Part shown: positions 35,440 to 44,395 of the stretch, in pieces
How the letters are laid out: every line of letters starts with the position of its first letter
Position numbering within the stretch: the first letter of the stretch is position 1
NCBI RefSeq assembly: GCF_000007705.1
Contig: NC_005085.1
Location: 744,001 to 808,000 of the forward strand
Length of the DNA stretch: 64,000 nt
Direction of reading: 5' to 3'
Source: Chromobacterium violaceum ATCC 12472
GTDB taxonomy: Bacteria; Pseudomonadota; Gammaproteobacteria; Burkholderiales; Chromobacteriaceae
Made by a program: the position numbers and the translations under genes
The notes under the pieces: model-generated
The model's database searches: none
What the model was told of the DNA's origin: nothing
Seen by the model: only the letters and a program-made list of their open reading frames with translations

Positions 35440-36792
35440 TTATTGCCCGCAAGGGGAAGGTTGCGCAATGATCATGCGGAAGCGGGCGCCGCCGAGCGTG
35501 CTGGCCCCGGCGCTGGCATGGCCGTGGTGGTGTTCGGCGATCAGGCGCACGAAGGACAGGCCCAGGCCGTGGCCGCCGGTGGCGCGGTCGCGGCTGCGGT
35601 CCAGCCGCAAAAAGGGTTCGAACACCTTGTCGCGGTCTTCCTCCGGGATGCCGCAGCCGTCGTCATCCACTTCGATGATCAACTGGGCGCCCTGATGGTA
35701 GACCGTCATCCTCACTTGCGATTGCGCATATTTGAACGCGTTCAGCAGCAGGTTGCGGGTGGCGATGTACATCAGCTTGCGGTCGAAGGCGCCGTCCTCG
35801 CGCGGGCATTCCAGCGTCAACGTCAGGTTGGGCGGCTTCAGCGGGGTGACCAGGTCGATCAGGTCGTCAAACCAGTCGAACAGATCCACCGTCTCCAAGT
35901 GCAGCGGCACCTCGCTGCGGCGCAGCTTGGCGAACTCCATGCTGGTGCTGATCAGCTCCTCCAGCTCCACCATGTCACGTTCCATGCCGTCGCGATAACG
36001 CTTCCACTCGATCGGATCCTCTTCCTCCTCCAGCATGGTCAGGCCGAAGCGCAGACGGGCGATGGGCGTGCGGATCTCGTGGGCGATGGCGTGCGACAAC
36101 GCCTGGCGCGTTTCCAGCTGGCGCTCCAGCCGCGAGGCCATGCTGTTGAAGGCCAGCGGCAGCGGCGCGAACAGCCGGCTCCTGGCGGAGCGGGCGCGGG
36201 CGCTGAAGTCGCCCTCGGCGAACATCTCGGCGGTGCGGCGCACTTCCAGCAGGTCGGTCCACAGCGGTCGCAGCATGACATAAAGCAGGGTGCCCAGCGT
36301 GGCGCCGGACAGCAGCATCCAGATCAGCAGCACTTCGATGTCTTCGCTGATCCAGTTGCTGTCGCTGGATTGCATGTCCAGCGGGCCGAGCGCCAGCAGC
36401 CTGCCCCCGGAGGGCATCGGCGCGTAAAGCACCTGGCTGTCGGCGTCCAGGTAGGATTGGCCGCGGCGCAGCAGGGCTTGGGCCTGGCCGTCCAGCTCGG
36501 CCGGCGGCTGGTCGATCAGGCGGATCGGATAGCTGAAGCGGCTGGCGATGGAGGCCAGCTCGGCGTCCCAGCGCTGGGGCGGCTGCCCCCTCAGCTTGTC
36601 CTGGATCAGCGCCACGGTGCCGCGCATGAACTGGGTCTTGCCGGCCTGGTCGCTGTTTTCGTACAGCTTGGTCACCAGAAAGCCGAAACCGATGATGATC
36701 AACAGCTGGATCAGCATGGTGATCAGGAAGTAGCGGGCGAACAGCGTACCCAGCGACGGCCGCAGCCAGCCGCGCAGGTTCTTGGACGGCAT
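35440..36792 (-). CDS. rstB: Sensor histidine kinase, RstB-like
   Basis: A 450-residue membrane histidine kinase. TM1 is about residues 20 to 42 and TM2 about 153 to 175, with a periplasmic sensor between. A HAMP segment follows TM2, then the phosphorylated His238 in SHAIAHEIRTP, and the ATP-binding domain with NLLLNAFKYA (N box), DDDGCGIPEED and GGHGLGLSFV. It follows its response regulator gene by 3 bases, so the two are cotranscribed. In enterobacteria RstAB is under PhoP control and senses acid and metal stress; the signal here is unknown. Confidence 0.88.
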   Translation of the reverse strand: MPSKNLRGWLRPSLGTLFARYFLITMLIQLLIIIGFGFLVTKLYENSDQAGKTQFMRGTVALIQDKLRGQPPQRWDAELASIASRFSYPIRLIDQPPAELDGQAQALLRRGQSYLDADSQVLYAPMPSGGRLLALGPLDMQSSDSNWISEDIEVLLIWMLLSGATLGTLLYVMLRPLWTDLLEVRRTAEMFAEGDFSARARSARSRLFAPLPLAFNSMASRLERQLETRQALSHAIAHEIRTPIARLRFGLTMLEEEEDPIEWKRYRDGMERDMVELEELISTSMEFAKLRRSEVPLHLETVDLFDWFDDLIDLVTPLKPPNLTLTLECPREDGAFDRKLMYIATRNLLLNAFKYAQSQVRMTVYHQGAQLIIEVDDDGCGIPEEDRDKVFEPFLRLDRSRDRATGGHGLGLSFVRLIAEHHHGHASAGASTLGGARFRMIIAQPSPCGQ

Positions 36793-36795
36793 CGG

Positions 36796-37509
36796 CTATT
36801 CCCAGTCGCTGCGCGAGAACAAATAGCCCTTGCCGCGCACGGTCTTGATCCGCGCCGGCGCATCGGGGTTGTCGCCCAGTTTGCGGCGCAGCCGCGAGAT
36901 GCGCGCGTCGATCGAGCGGTCCAGGCCGTCGAAGCCGATGCCGCGCAGCTCGCTCATGATGTCGTCGCGGGACAGCACCTGGCCGGCGTGGGTGGCCAGC
37001 AGCCATAGCAGGTCGAACTCGGCGGTGGTCAGCTCGATCTGCTCGTCACCCAGCAGCGCCTCGCGGGTGGCCTGGCTGATACTGAACTGGCCGAAGGTGA
37101 TACCGTCGTTCTCCACCGCGACGCCGCCGCCTTCCTGGCGGGCGCCGCCGCTGCGGCGCAGCAGCGCGCGGATGCGGGCTAGCAGCCGGCGCGGCTCCAC
37201 CGGTTTGGCCAGGTAGTCGTCGGCGCCCAGCTCCAGGCCCAGGATCTCGTCCACGTCCTCGTCGCGCGCGGTCATCATCAGGATGCGGCCGCCGTAGTGC
37301 GGGCGCACGTCGCGGCAGACGTCGAAACCCTCCTTGCCCGGCAGCATCACGTCCAGCACCACCAGGTCCGGGCGGGTTTCCAGGATGAAGGCAGGCGCGG
37401 TGTCGCCGCGGCCGTGCAGGCTGACCTGGTAGCCATGCTTGGTCAGGTAGGCGGCGATCAGCTCGGCCAGCCTGGCGTCGTCTTCGACGATCAGAATGTG
37501 TTGTGCCAT
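36796..37509 (-). CDS. rstA: OmpR-family response regulator, RstA-like
   Basis: A 237-residue response regulator with the phospho-acceptor Asp53 in LVVLDVMLPG and an N-terminal acidic ILIVEDDARL. The C-terminal winged helix follows the OmpR pattern (ELTTAEFDLLWLLATHAGQ, then GLDRSIDARISRLRRKLGDN). It is first of the two-gene rstA-rstB unit. Its promoter lies in the 177-base gap to cstA, which is divergent. Confidence 0.9.
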   Translation of the reverse strand: MAQHILIVEDDARLAELIAAYLTKHGYQVSLHGRGDTAPAFILETRPDLVVLDVMLPGKEGFDVCRDVRPHYGGRILMMTARDEDVDEILGLELGADDYLAKPVEPRRLLARIRALLRRSGGARQEGGGVAVENDGITFGQFSISQATREALLGDEQIELTTAEFDLLWLLATHAGQVLSRDDIMSELRGIGFDGLDRSIDARISRLRRKLGDNPDAPARIKTVRGKGYLFSRSDWE

Positions 37510-37686
37510 TGCGAGATATTCCGATTTCCCAGCAAAAATAGTAACACGGGCCGTTCGGGCTGGCAGGCTTGTATTTCGGCTGCTATGCCGACAGAATCAA
37601 AGCAGCGGTACCCCACCGGACCGCGGCGGACAGAATGGGCTGCCGCCGCAGGAGCCGGGAGAAATAGAGAGAACAGGGACATCCTT

Positions 37687-39753
37687 ATGCAACAGATCAA
37701 ACAGTGCGCGGTCTGGCTGCTGGTGGCGCTGGCGGGGGCGACGGCCTTCGCCATGGTGGCGCTCAACCGCGGCGAGACGATCAACGCGGTGTGGCTGGTG
37801 GTGGCCGCCTTGTCGGTGTACGCGATCGCCTACCGCTTCTATGGCCGTTTCATCGCCGACAAGGTGCTGGAGCTCGACCCGCGCCGGCTGACGCCGGCGG
37901 AAAAGTTCAACGACGGGCTCGATTATGTGCCCACCAACAAATGGGTGGTGTTCGGCCACCACTTCGCCGCCATCGCCGGCGCCGGTCCGCTGGTGGGGCC
38001 GGTCCTGGCCGCGCAGATGGGCTATCTGCCCGGCACGTTGTGGATTCTGGTCGGCGTGATGCTGGCCGGCGCGGTGCAGGACTTCCTGACCCTGTTCCTG
38101 TCGATGCGTCGCGACGGCAAGTCGCTGGGCGAGATGATACGCCAGGAGATGGGCGACGTGGCCGGCGTGATCGCGTCGATAGGCGTGCTGATGATCATGG
38201 TGATCCTGCTGGCGGTGCTGGCGCTGGTGGTGGTCAAGGCGCTGGCCGACAGCCCGTGGGGCACCTTCACCATCGCCTGCACGATACCGATCGCGCTGTT
38301 CATGGGCGTGTACACCCGCTTCATCCGTCCGGGCAAGATCGGCGAGGTGTCGGTGCTGGGCTTCATCCTCTTGATCCTGGCCATCGTCTATGGCGGCGAC
38401 GTCGCCAAGAGCGCGACGCTGGCGCCGCTGTTCACGCTGAAGGGCACCACGCTGGCCTGGACGCTGATTGGCTACGGCTTCGTCGCCTCGGTGCTGCCGG
38501 TGTGGCTGCTGCTGGCGCCGCGCGACTACCTGTCCACCTTCCTCAAGATCGGCACCATCGTCGGCCTGGCCATCGGCATCCTGGTGGTGGCGCCGCCGCT
38601 GCACATGCCGTCGGTCACCAAGTTCATCGACGGCAGCGGCCCGGTGTTCGCCGGCAACCTGTTCCCCTTCCTGTTCATCACCATCGCCTGCGGCGCGGTG
38701 TCCGGCTTCCACTCGCTGGTGGCTTCCGGCACCACGCCCAAGCTGATCGAGAACGAATCCCACGCCCGCATGATCGGCTACGGCGCGATGCTGGTGGAAA
38801 GCTTCGTCGCCATCATGGCGCTGATCGCCGCCTGCGTGCTGGATCCGGGCGTCTATTTCGCGATGAACAGCCCGGCGGCGCTGATCGGCAAGACCGCGGC
38901 GGATGCCGCCCAGGTGATTTCGGGCTGGGGCTTCGTCATTACGCCGGACGCGCTGACCCAGCTGGCGGCCGACGTCGGCGAGCACACCGTGCTGTCGCGC
39001 GCCGGCGGCGCGCCGACGCTGGCGGTGGGCATGGCCCATATCCTGTCCGGTGTGATCGGCGGCAAGACGATGATGGCGTTCTGGTACCACTTCGCCATCC
39101 TGTTCGAGGCCTTGTTCATCCTCACCACGGTGGACGCCGGCACCCGCGTGCTGCGATTCATGATCCAGGACCTGCTGGGCCTAGTGGTCAAACCGATGGC
39201 CAACACCGAGTCGTGGGCGGCCAACTTCGTCGCCACCGGCCTCGCGGTCGGGGCCTGGGGCTATTTCCTGTACCAGGGCGTGGTGGATCCGCTGGGCGGC
39301 ATCAACACGCTGTGGCCATTGTTCGGCATCGCCAACCAGATGCTGGCCGGCATCGCGCTGACCCTGGCCACCGTGGTGCTGGTGAAAATGCGGAAAACCC
39401 GCTACGTGTGGGTGACCGCGCTGCCCACCCTCTGGCTGCTGCTGGCCACGCTGACCGCCGGCTGGCAGAAGCTGTTCCATTCCAGCCCCAAGATCAGCTT
39501 CCTGACGCATGCCGACAAGTTCTCCGCGGCGGCGGCCAAGGGCGAGGTGCTGGCGCCGGCCAAGAACATGGCGCAAATGCAGCAGATCATCTTCAATGAT
39601 TATGTGGACGCCACGCTGACTGCCCTGTTCATGGCGGTGGTGCTGGCGATGCTGGTGTTCGGCATCTACGTGATCCGCAAATCGCTGGCGGTGAAGTGGG
39701 CGACGGCGAAGGAAGTGCCGGCGATATACCGGCAGGAGGGCGCCAATGGCTGA
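37687..39753 (+). CDS. cstA: Carbon starvation protein CstA family transporter
   Basis: A 688-residue membrane protein with about 16 to 18 hydrophobic helices. It is of CstA/BtsT type, transporting peptides or pyruvate under carbon limitation. It has the family sequence GHHFAAIAGAGPLVGPVLA and the C-terminal ANQMLAGIALTLATVVLVK. The ATG at 37687 with an AGGGA box is chosen; the open frame extends further but overlaps rstA. Its stop overlaps the start of ybdD, the usual partner gene. It is divergent from rstA. Confidence 0.93.
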   Translation: MQQIKQCAVWLLVALAGATAFAMVALNRGETINAVWLVVAALSVYAIAYRFYGRFIADKVLELDPRRLTPAEKFNDGLDYVPTNKWVVFGHHFAAIAGAGPLVGPVLAAQMGYLPGTLWILVGVMLAGAVQDFLTLFLSMRRDGKSLGEMIRQEMGDVAGVIASIGVLMIMVILLAVLALVVVKALADSPWGTFTIACTIPIALFMGVYTRFIRPGKIGEVSVLGFILLILAIVYGGDVAKSATLAPLFTLKGTTLAWTLIGYGFVASVLPVWLLLAPRDYLSTFLKIGTIVGLAIGILVVAPPLHMPSVTKFIDGSGPVFAGNLFPFLFITIACGAVSGFHSLVASGTTPKLIENESHARMIGYGAMLVESFVAIMALIAACVLDPGVYFAMNSPAALIGKTAADAAQVISGWGFVITPDALTQLAADVGEHTVLSRAGGAPTLAVGMAHILSGVIGGKTMMAFWYHFAILFEALFILTTVDAGTRVLRFMIQDLLGLVVKPMANTESWAANFVATGLAVGAWGYFLYQGVVDPLGGINTLWPLFGIANQMLAGIALTLATVVLVKMRKTRYVWVTALPTLWLLLATLTAGWQKLFHSSPKISFLTHADKFSAAAAKGEVLAPAKNMAQMQQIIFNDYVDATLTALFMAVVLAMLVFGIYVIRKSLAVKWATAKEVPAIYRQEGANG

Positions 39754-39934
39754 GTTATGGAGGGCGGCGGTGGCCACCGCCCGGCTGATGGTGGGGCAGC
39801 GCGACTACGATATCTATGTCAGCCGACGCCGCCGTTTCGATCCCGCGGCCCAGGTGATGAGCCGCGAGGAGTTCTTCCGCTACTGCCAGGAGCAGCGCTA
39901 CGGCGGCAAGAGCATGAAGAAGTGCCCATGTTGA
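39746..39934 (+). CDS. ybdD: YbdD/YjiX family small protein
   Basis: A 62-residue cytoplasmic protein of the YbdD/YjiX family that accompanies CstA-type transporters. GQRDYDIYV and the C-terminal YGGKSMKKCPC are conserved, with two Cys residues near the end. Its ATG overlaps the cstA stop, and a GGAGG box lies inside cstA. It is probably required for, or modulates, the transporter. Confidence 0.9.
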   Translation: MAELWRAAVATARLMVGQRDYDIYVSRRRRFDPAAQVMSREEFFRYCQEQRYGGKSMKKCPC

Positions 39935-39954
39935 GTCCTGGCGGCTCGGCATAG

Positions 39955-39984
39955 AAAAACGCCCGGTTTTGCCGGGTGTTTTTT
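39955..39984. terminator. Bidirectional terminator of cstA-ybdD
   Basis: A stem of about nine pairs (CGCCCGG on one arm, GCCGGGTG on the other) with T-runs on both sides. It serves the cstA operon and, on the other strand, yeiH. Confidence 0.8.
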
Positions 39985-40013
39985 CGTGGATCCTTCCTGG
40001 ACGTGGAGAGGCG

Positions 40014-41039
40014 TCAATGCAGCAGGGTCGCAACGCCGGCGTTGATCAGCCCGCCGCCCACGATCAGCCAGCCGAACAGCGCGCTGGCCAGCAGCAGCGG
40101 CTTGGCGCCGGCCTGGCGGATGGCGGAGATGTGGGTAGTCAGGCCCAGCGCGCCCATCGCGGCGGCCAGGAGCAGGTTGTCCAGCGAGATGATTTGTTGC
40201 AGCAGCGCGCGCGGCAGCAGGTCGAAGGAGTTGAAGCCGGCCACGACGAGGAAGGCGACGGCGAACCAGGGGATGGCGATCGCCTGCTTCTTCTGATGGC
40301 CGCCGCTGTGCTTGTTGGCCAGCCAGGCGGACAGCGCGATCAGGAACGGTGCCAGCATCATCACGCGAATCATCTTGGTGATCACCGCGGTGTTCATCGC
40401 CGCGTCGCTGACCGACTTGCCGGCCGCCACCGCCTGCGCCACCTCGTGGATGGTGGAGCCGGCGAACAGGCCGTAGCTGAACTCCGAGATGCCCAGGTGG
40501 CGCACCCCCTGGTACATCAGCGGCCACAGGAACATCGCGGCGGTGCCGAACACCACCACGGTGGCCACCGCGACGGCGACCTTCTCGGCATGGGCTTTCA
40601 GCACCGGTTCGGTGGCCAGCACCGCCGCCGCGCCGCAGATCGAGCTGCCGGCGCCGATCAGGATCACGCTTTGTTCATCCAGGCCCAGTTTCTTGCGGCC
40701 GAGCCAGAAGGCCAGCAGGAAAGTGGAGGTCAGCACCAGCGCGTCGATCAGCACGCCGGAGAAGCCGACGGCGGCGATGTCCTGAAAGGTCAGCTTGAAG
40801 CCGAACAGGATGATGCCGGCGCGCAGCAGCTTCTGCTTGGAGAAGGTCACGCCGTGGTGGCTGGGCTCGGCGACGAAACGGTAGACGGTATTGCCGACGA
40901 TCATGCCGCCGACGATGGCGAGGGTAAGAGCGGACAGGCCCAGGCTTTTCATCGCGGGCAGCTCCGCGGCCCAGATGGCGGCGCCGGCCAGGCCCAGCGA
41001 CAGCGCCAGGCCGGGAATCAGGTTGCGATATTTGGTCAT
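40014..41039 (-). CDS. yeiH: YeiH-family putative sulfate exporter
   Basis: A 341-residue membrane protein with about 10 hydrophobic segments (UPF0324/PSE family). [14 protein letters not shown] and [16 protein letters not shown], with YGLFAG just before, are conserved signatures. Family members are annotated as sulfate or other small-anion exporters; the substrate is unproven. It is divergent from the LysR gene at 41144, as in the E. coli yeiH-yeiE arrangement. Confidence 0.88.
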
Positions 41040-41104
41040 ATGTTAATGCCTCTTTGGTATATGTCCAAGATACGCTACTGTCGATAAGTAAAAAAACGGA
41101 TAAA

Positions 41105-41123
41105 ATTAATGGATATCATTAAT
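41105..41123. promoter_or_regulatory. Operator-like palindrome in yeiE/yeiH gap
   Basis: A perfect inverted repeat ATTAATG-GATAT-CATTAAT is 21 bases before the regulator start and has LysR-type size. It is probably the autoregulatory site, inferred from position. Confidence 0.6.
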
Positions 41124-41143
41124 AAAACTGCTTAGGAGCCGGC

Positions 41144-42025
41144 ATGAGCCTGCGCATCAGCTTGCGGGAGCTGGAGGTGTTCGTCGCGGTGGCGGAGCTG
41201 GGCACGGTGACGCGCGCCGCGGAGCGGGTGGCGCTGACGCAATCGGCGGCCAGCCAGGCGCTGGACAAGCTGGAGCAGGGCTTGGACGCCAAGCTGTTCG
41301 ATCGCGTCGGCCGCCGCCTGTTGATCAACGAGCACGGCCGCCTGCTGCTGCCGCGCGCCCGCGCGCTGCTGGACGCGGCAGCCGACGTGCAGGATTTGTT
41401 CCAGGGCGGCGAGCTGGCGCTGCGCATTGGCGCCAGCACCACCATCGCCAATTACCTGCTGCCGCCGTTGCTGGCCGCTTTCCGCAAGGAGTGGCCGCAG
41501 GCGCGGCTGGAGCTGGAAGTGGCCAATACCCGCGACATCGTCGAGGCGGTGGCGGCGTTTCGTGTCGATTTCGGCCTGATCGAGGGGCCGTGCCACCATC
41601 CGGAACTGTTGGCCCATGGTTGGCGGCAGGACGAGCTGATCGTGTTCGCGGCGGCGGATCATCCGCTGGCCGGCCGCAAGGTGGGGCTGGACGAGCTGGC
41701 CGACGCGCCGTGGATATTGCGCGAGGCGGGTTCAGGCACCCGGGAAGAGGTGGAGCGGGTATTGCTGCCGCATTTGAACCGCCTGGCCATAGGCATGGAG
41801 CTGGGCCACTCGGAGGCGATCAAGCACGCGGTGGCGGCGGGGCTGGGCGTCAGCTGCCTGTCGCGGCACGTGGCGGCGGACCTGCTCGCCGCCGGAACCA
41901 TCGTCGAAGTGGACGCCGACCTGCCGCGGCTGACCCGGACGCTGTATCGCATCCAGCATCGGGACAAGGCGATAGGCCGCGGCATGGCGGCCTTTTCCGA
42001 AAAGCTGCAACTGGGGTGGGGCTGA
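41144..42025 (+). CDS. yeiE: LysR-family regulator, YeiE-like
   Basis: A 293-residue LysR regulator with helix-turn-helix at residues 5 to 64 (SLRELEVFVAVAELGTVT, then LTQSAASQALDKLE). In the effector domain IGASTTIANYLLPPLLAAF and GSGTREEVERVL resemble YeiE/CysB-like regulators of anion-transport genes. Divergence from yeiH supports YeiE. Ligand sensing of sulfite is known for enterobacterial YeiE and is only suggested here. Confidence 0.85.
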   Translation: MSLRISLRELEVFVAVAELGTVTRAAERVALTQSAASQALDKLEQGLDAKLFDRVGRRLLINEHGRLLLPRARALLDAAADVQDLFQGGELALRIGASTTIANYLLPPLLAAFRKEWPQARLELEVANTRDIVEAVAAFRVDFGLIEGPCHHPELLAHGWRQDELIVFAAADHPLAGRKVGLDELADAPWILREAGSGTREEVERVLLPHLNRLAIGMELGHSEAIKHAVAAGLGVSCLSRHVAADLLAAGTIVEVDADLPRLTRTLYRIQHRDKAIGRGMAAFSEKLQLGWG

Positions 42026-42081
42026 CGATGCGCGGGGACGAAGCGGCCGTCCCGTCCCCGCGCGGCTATGGATTCAACGCC

Positions 42082-42522
42082 TCATCGGGCGGCGAAATGG
42101 TCCAGTTTCAGCGTGGCGAGACTGATATCCTGTCCGATCAAATGGGCGTCGATTTTCCCATTGGCGAGATCGGCGCCGATTTTCAATGTCAGCGCATAGA
42201 GGGTGGAATCCAACGGCGTCTTGACTGAGGATATCTTGGCCACGAAAGCGCGGCCCCTGTCTGCCATGGCAGGGTCGCGGAAGATGTCTTTTCCGCTTCT
42301 GGGGTTTTCCATTACGGCCTGGTCGAACAGCTTGTACCCGGAGGAAGCCGCCAGGTTGAGGGGCGTATTGCTTACGGCGCTGACGCCCAGCCCTAGCTGT
42401 TTCGATCTTGCTTCCGGCGTTTTCAGCGCGCTCGCGCCGGAGACGGACCGGAGTTTTTCATTTTCCAGGCAGGAAAAGTAAAGAAACGATTCTCTGGGGG
42501 AAATGCTGGATGAAGCTATCAT
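42082..42522 (-). CDS. Orphan protein with Ser-rich N-terminus, unknown
   Basis: A 146-residue protein with no recognised family. The N-terminus MIASSSISPRESFLYFSC is Ser-rich, without signal peptide or membrane segment; the rest is moderately helical. The ATG at 42522 has an AGGAG box. The DNA is less GC-rich than neighbours, hinting at transfer. A Ser-rich start is often seen in type III secretion effectors, and Chromobacterium has such a system, but that is only a hint. Confidence 0.55.
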   Translation of the reverse strand: MIASSSISPRESFLYFSCLENEKLRSVSGASALKTPEARSKQLGLGVSAVSNTPLNLAASSGYKLFDQAVMENPRSGKDIFRDPAMADRGRAFVAKISSVKTPLDSTLYALTLKIGADLANGKIDAHLIGQDISLATLKLDHFAAR

Positions 42523-42850
42523 CTGGGATGTTCTCCTGAAGTTTGCATGGCAGCGGCGCGGCCTGCCGTGCCGCATGGCGCGCATTCAGACAGGCCGGAC
42601 ATGTTCGGTTGCCAAGTGCCGGCCTGTGTCAGGCGCGGGCACCGGTTTGGCATGGCGATCGAGACGACTCTAACAGAGCGGCGACATCCGCTTTTGCAGA
42701 TTTCATCCATCTCGATGGCTGCCGGGGAGGATGGGTTGTCGGCGTGGCGCGGGAGCGCCGGAAGGAAAGAGGCGAGAGCGGGGTGCGGTGTCAAAAAAAA
42801 CAGGCCCCGCTGTTCAGCAGGGCCCGTTTGTGCCGAGGCTTGGATCTTGC
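42523..42850. other. Intergenic region, orphan gene to emrB
   Basis: No gene is supported. It holds a hairpin at 42590-42627 with nine-base arms (ACAGGCCGG and its complement) upstream of the orphan gene, and the emrB terminator at 42793-42829. Confidence 0.5.
42793..42829 (-). terminator. Rho-independent terminator of emrCAB operon
   Basis: Arms of about 14 bases (AACAGGCCCCGCTG pairs with the far side with two mismatches) close a short loop and are followed on the minus strand by eight T residues. Confidence 0.85.
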
Positions 42851-44383
42851 TCAGTGCGCGCCGCTGTCGCCGCCGGAAGCGGTGAACGGCGGCTTGGCGA
42901 ACCATACCAGGCCGATCAGCAGCACGAACAGGATGCCGGAAACCCAGAAGATCTCGTTGGCGGCCATGATGTAGCCCTGCTTGGTGATTTGCAGCTGGGT
43001 CAGCGCGTGCTGCTGGCTGGGGCCCAGGCCCAGCTTGCCCATGGTGTCGAACCACGACACCGAGGCCGGATCGTACTGGGTCACATGCTCGGTCAGCTTG
43101 GAGTGGTGCTGCGCCTCGCGGCGGTCCCACATCGTGGTGGTGATCGAGGTGCCGATGCTGCCGGCCAGGATGCGCAGGAAGTTCGACAGGCTGGACGCGC
43201 TGGCGATCCGCGACGGATGCAGGCCGGACAGCGTGATCGTGGTCAGCGGCATGAAGAAGCACGCCACGCCTATGCCCTGCACCACCTGCGGCCACACCAC
43301 GTAGGAGAAGTCCATGTCGGTGTTGAAGGTGCTGCGCCAGAAGAAGCAGATGGCGTAGACGCTGAAGCTGACGGTGACGATCCAGCGCATGTCCCAGCGG
43401 TGGGCGTTCTTGCCGATGATCGGCGACAGCACCACCGGGATCAGGCCGATCGGCGCCGCGGCGAGGCCGGCCCAGGTGGCGGTGTAGCCCAGCTGGGTCT
43501 GCAGCATCAAGGGCAGCAGCACCACGGCGCCGAAGTACAGCATGAAACCCAGGCTGATGGCGACGGTGCCGACGGTGAAGTTGCGCTGGCTGAACAGCGA
43601 CAGGTCGACGATGGGGTGTTCCTCGCCCAGCTCCCAGATCACTAGATAGGTCAGCGCCAGGAAGGCGATCACCGCCAGGGTGACGATCTCGGCGGAGTTG
43701 AACCAGTCCAGTTCCTTGCCGCGGTCCAGCACCATCTGCAGCGAGCCGACGCCGATCACCAGCAAGGCCAGGCCGAGCTTGTCGATGGGCAGGTCGAAGG
43801 TGTCGGTCTCGCGGCTCTTCAAGATGCGCCAGGAGATGAAGGCGGCCGCGAGGCCCACCGGCACGTTGATGAAGAAGATCCAGCCCCAGTGCCAGTTGTC
43901 GCTGATCACGCCGCCCAGGATGGGCCCGAACACCGGCGCGACGATCACCGTCATCGCCCATAGCGCCAGCGCCATGCTCTTTTTGGCGGCCGGATAGCAG
44001 GACAGCAGCAGGCTCTGCGACAGCGGGATCATCGGACCGGCCACCGCGCCTTGCAGCACGCGGAAGAAGATCAGCATTTCCAGGCTGCCCGACATGCCGC
44101 ACAGCCAGGAGGTCAGCACGAACAGCAGCGTGGACGCGGTGAACAGCTTCACTTCGCCGAAGCGCTTGGCCAGCCAGCCGGTCAGCGGCACGGCGATGGC
44201 GTTGGCGACGCCGAACGAGGTGATCACCCAGGTGCCCTGGCTGGTGGCGGCGCCGAGGTTGCCCGAGATGGTGGGCAGCGCCACGTTGGCGATGGTGGTG
44301 TCCAGCACTTGCATGAACACCGACATCGACAACGCCAGCGTGATCCAAACCAGTTTCGAGCCGCTCAGTGGCGGATGGTTCAT
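42851..44383 (-). CDS. emrB: EmrB-type MFS multidrug transporter (DHA2)
   Basis: A 510-residue DHA2 transporter with about 14 helices. LDTTIANVALPTISG near residue 27 and GWLAKRFGEVKLF are hallmarks, and MGFVLLL-type C-terminal helices follow. It exports drugs with EmrA and the outer membrane partner below. It is the third gene of emrC-A-B (gaps of 12 bases), consistent with a tripartite pump controlled by EmrR. Confidence 0.95.
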   Translation of the reverse strand: MNHPPLSGSKLVWITLALSMSVFMQVLDTTIANVALPTISGNLGAATSQGTWVITSFGVANAIAVPLTGWLAKRFGEVKLFTASTLLFVLTSWLCGMSGSLEMLIFFRVLQGAVAGPMIPLSQSLLLSCYPAAKKSMALALWAMTVIVAPVFGPILGGVISDNWHWGWIFFINVPVGLAAAFISWRILKSRETDTFDLPIDKLGLALLVIGVGSLQMVLDRGKELDWFNSAEIVTLAVIAFLALTYLVIWELGEEHPIVDLSLFSQRNFTVGTVAISLGFMLYFGAVVLLPLMLQTQLGYTATWAGLAAAPIGLIPVVLSPIIGKNAHRWDMRWIVTVSFSVYAICFFWRSTFNTDMDFSYVVWPQVVQGIGVACFFMPLTTITLSGLHPSRIASASSLSNFLRILAGSIGTSITTTMWDRREAQHHSKLTEHVTQYDPASVSWFDTMGKLGLGPSQQHALTQLQITKQGYIMAANEIFWVSGILFVLLIGLVWFAKPPFTASGGDSGAH

Positions 44384-44395
44384 GGGTGGGCGTCC

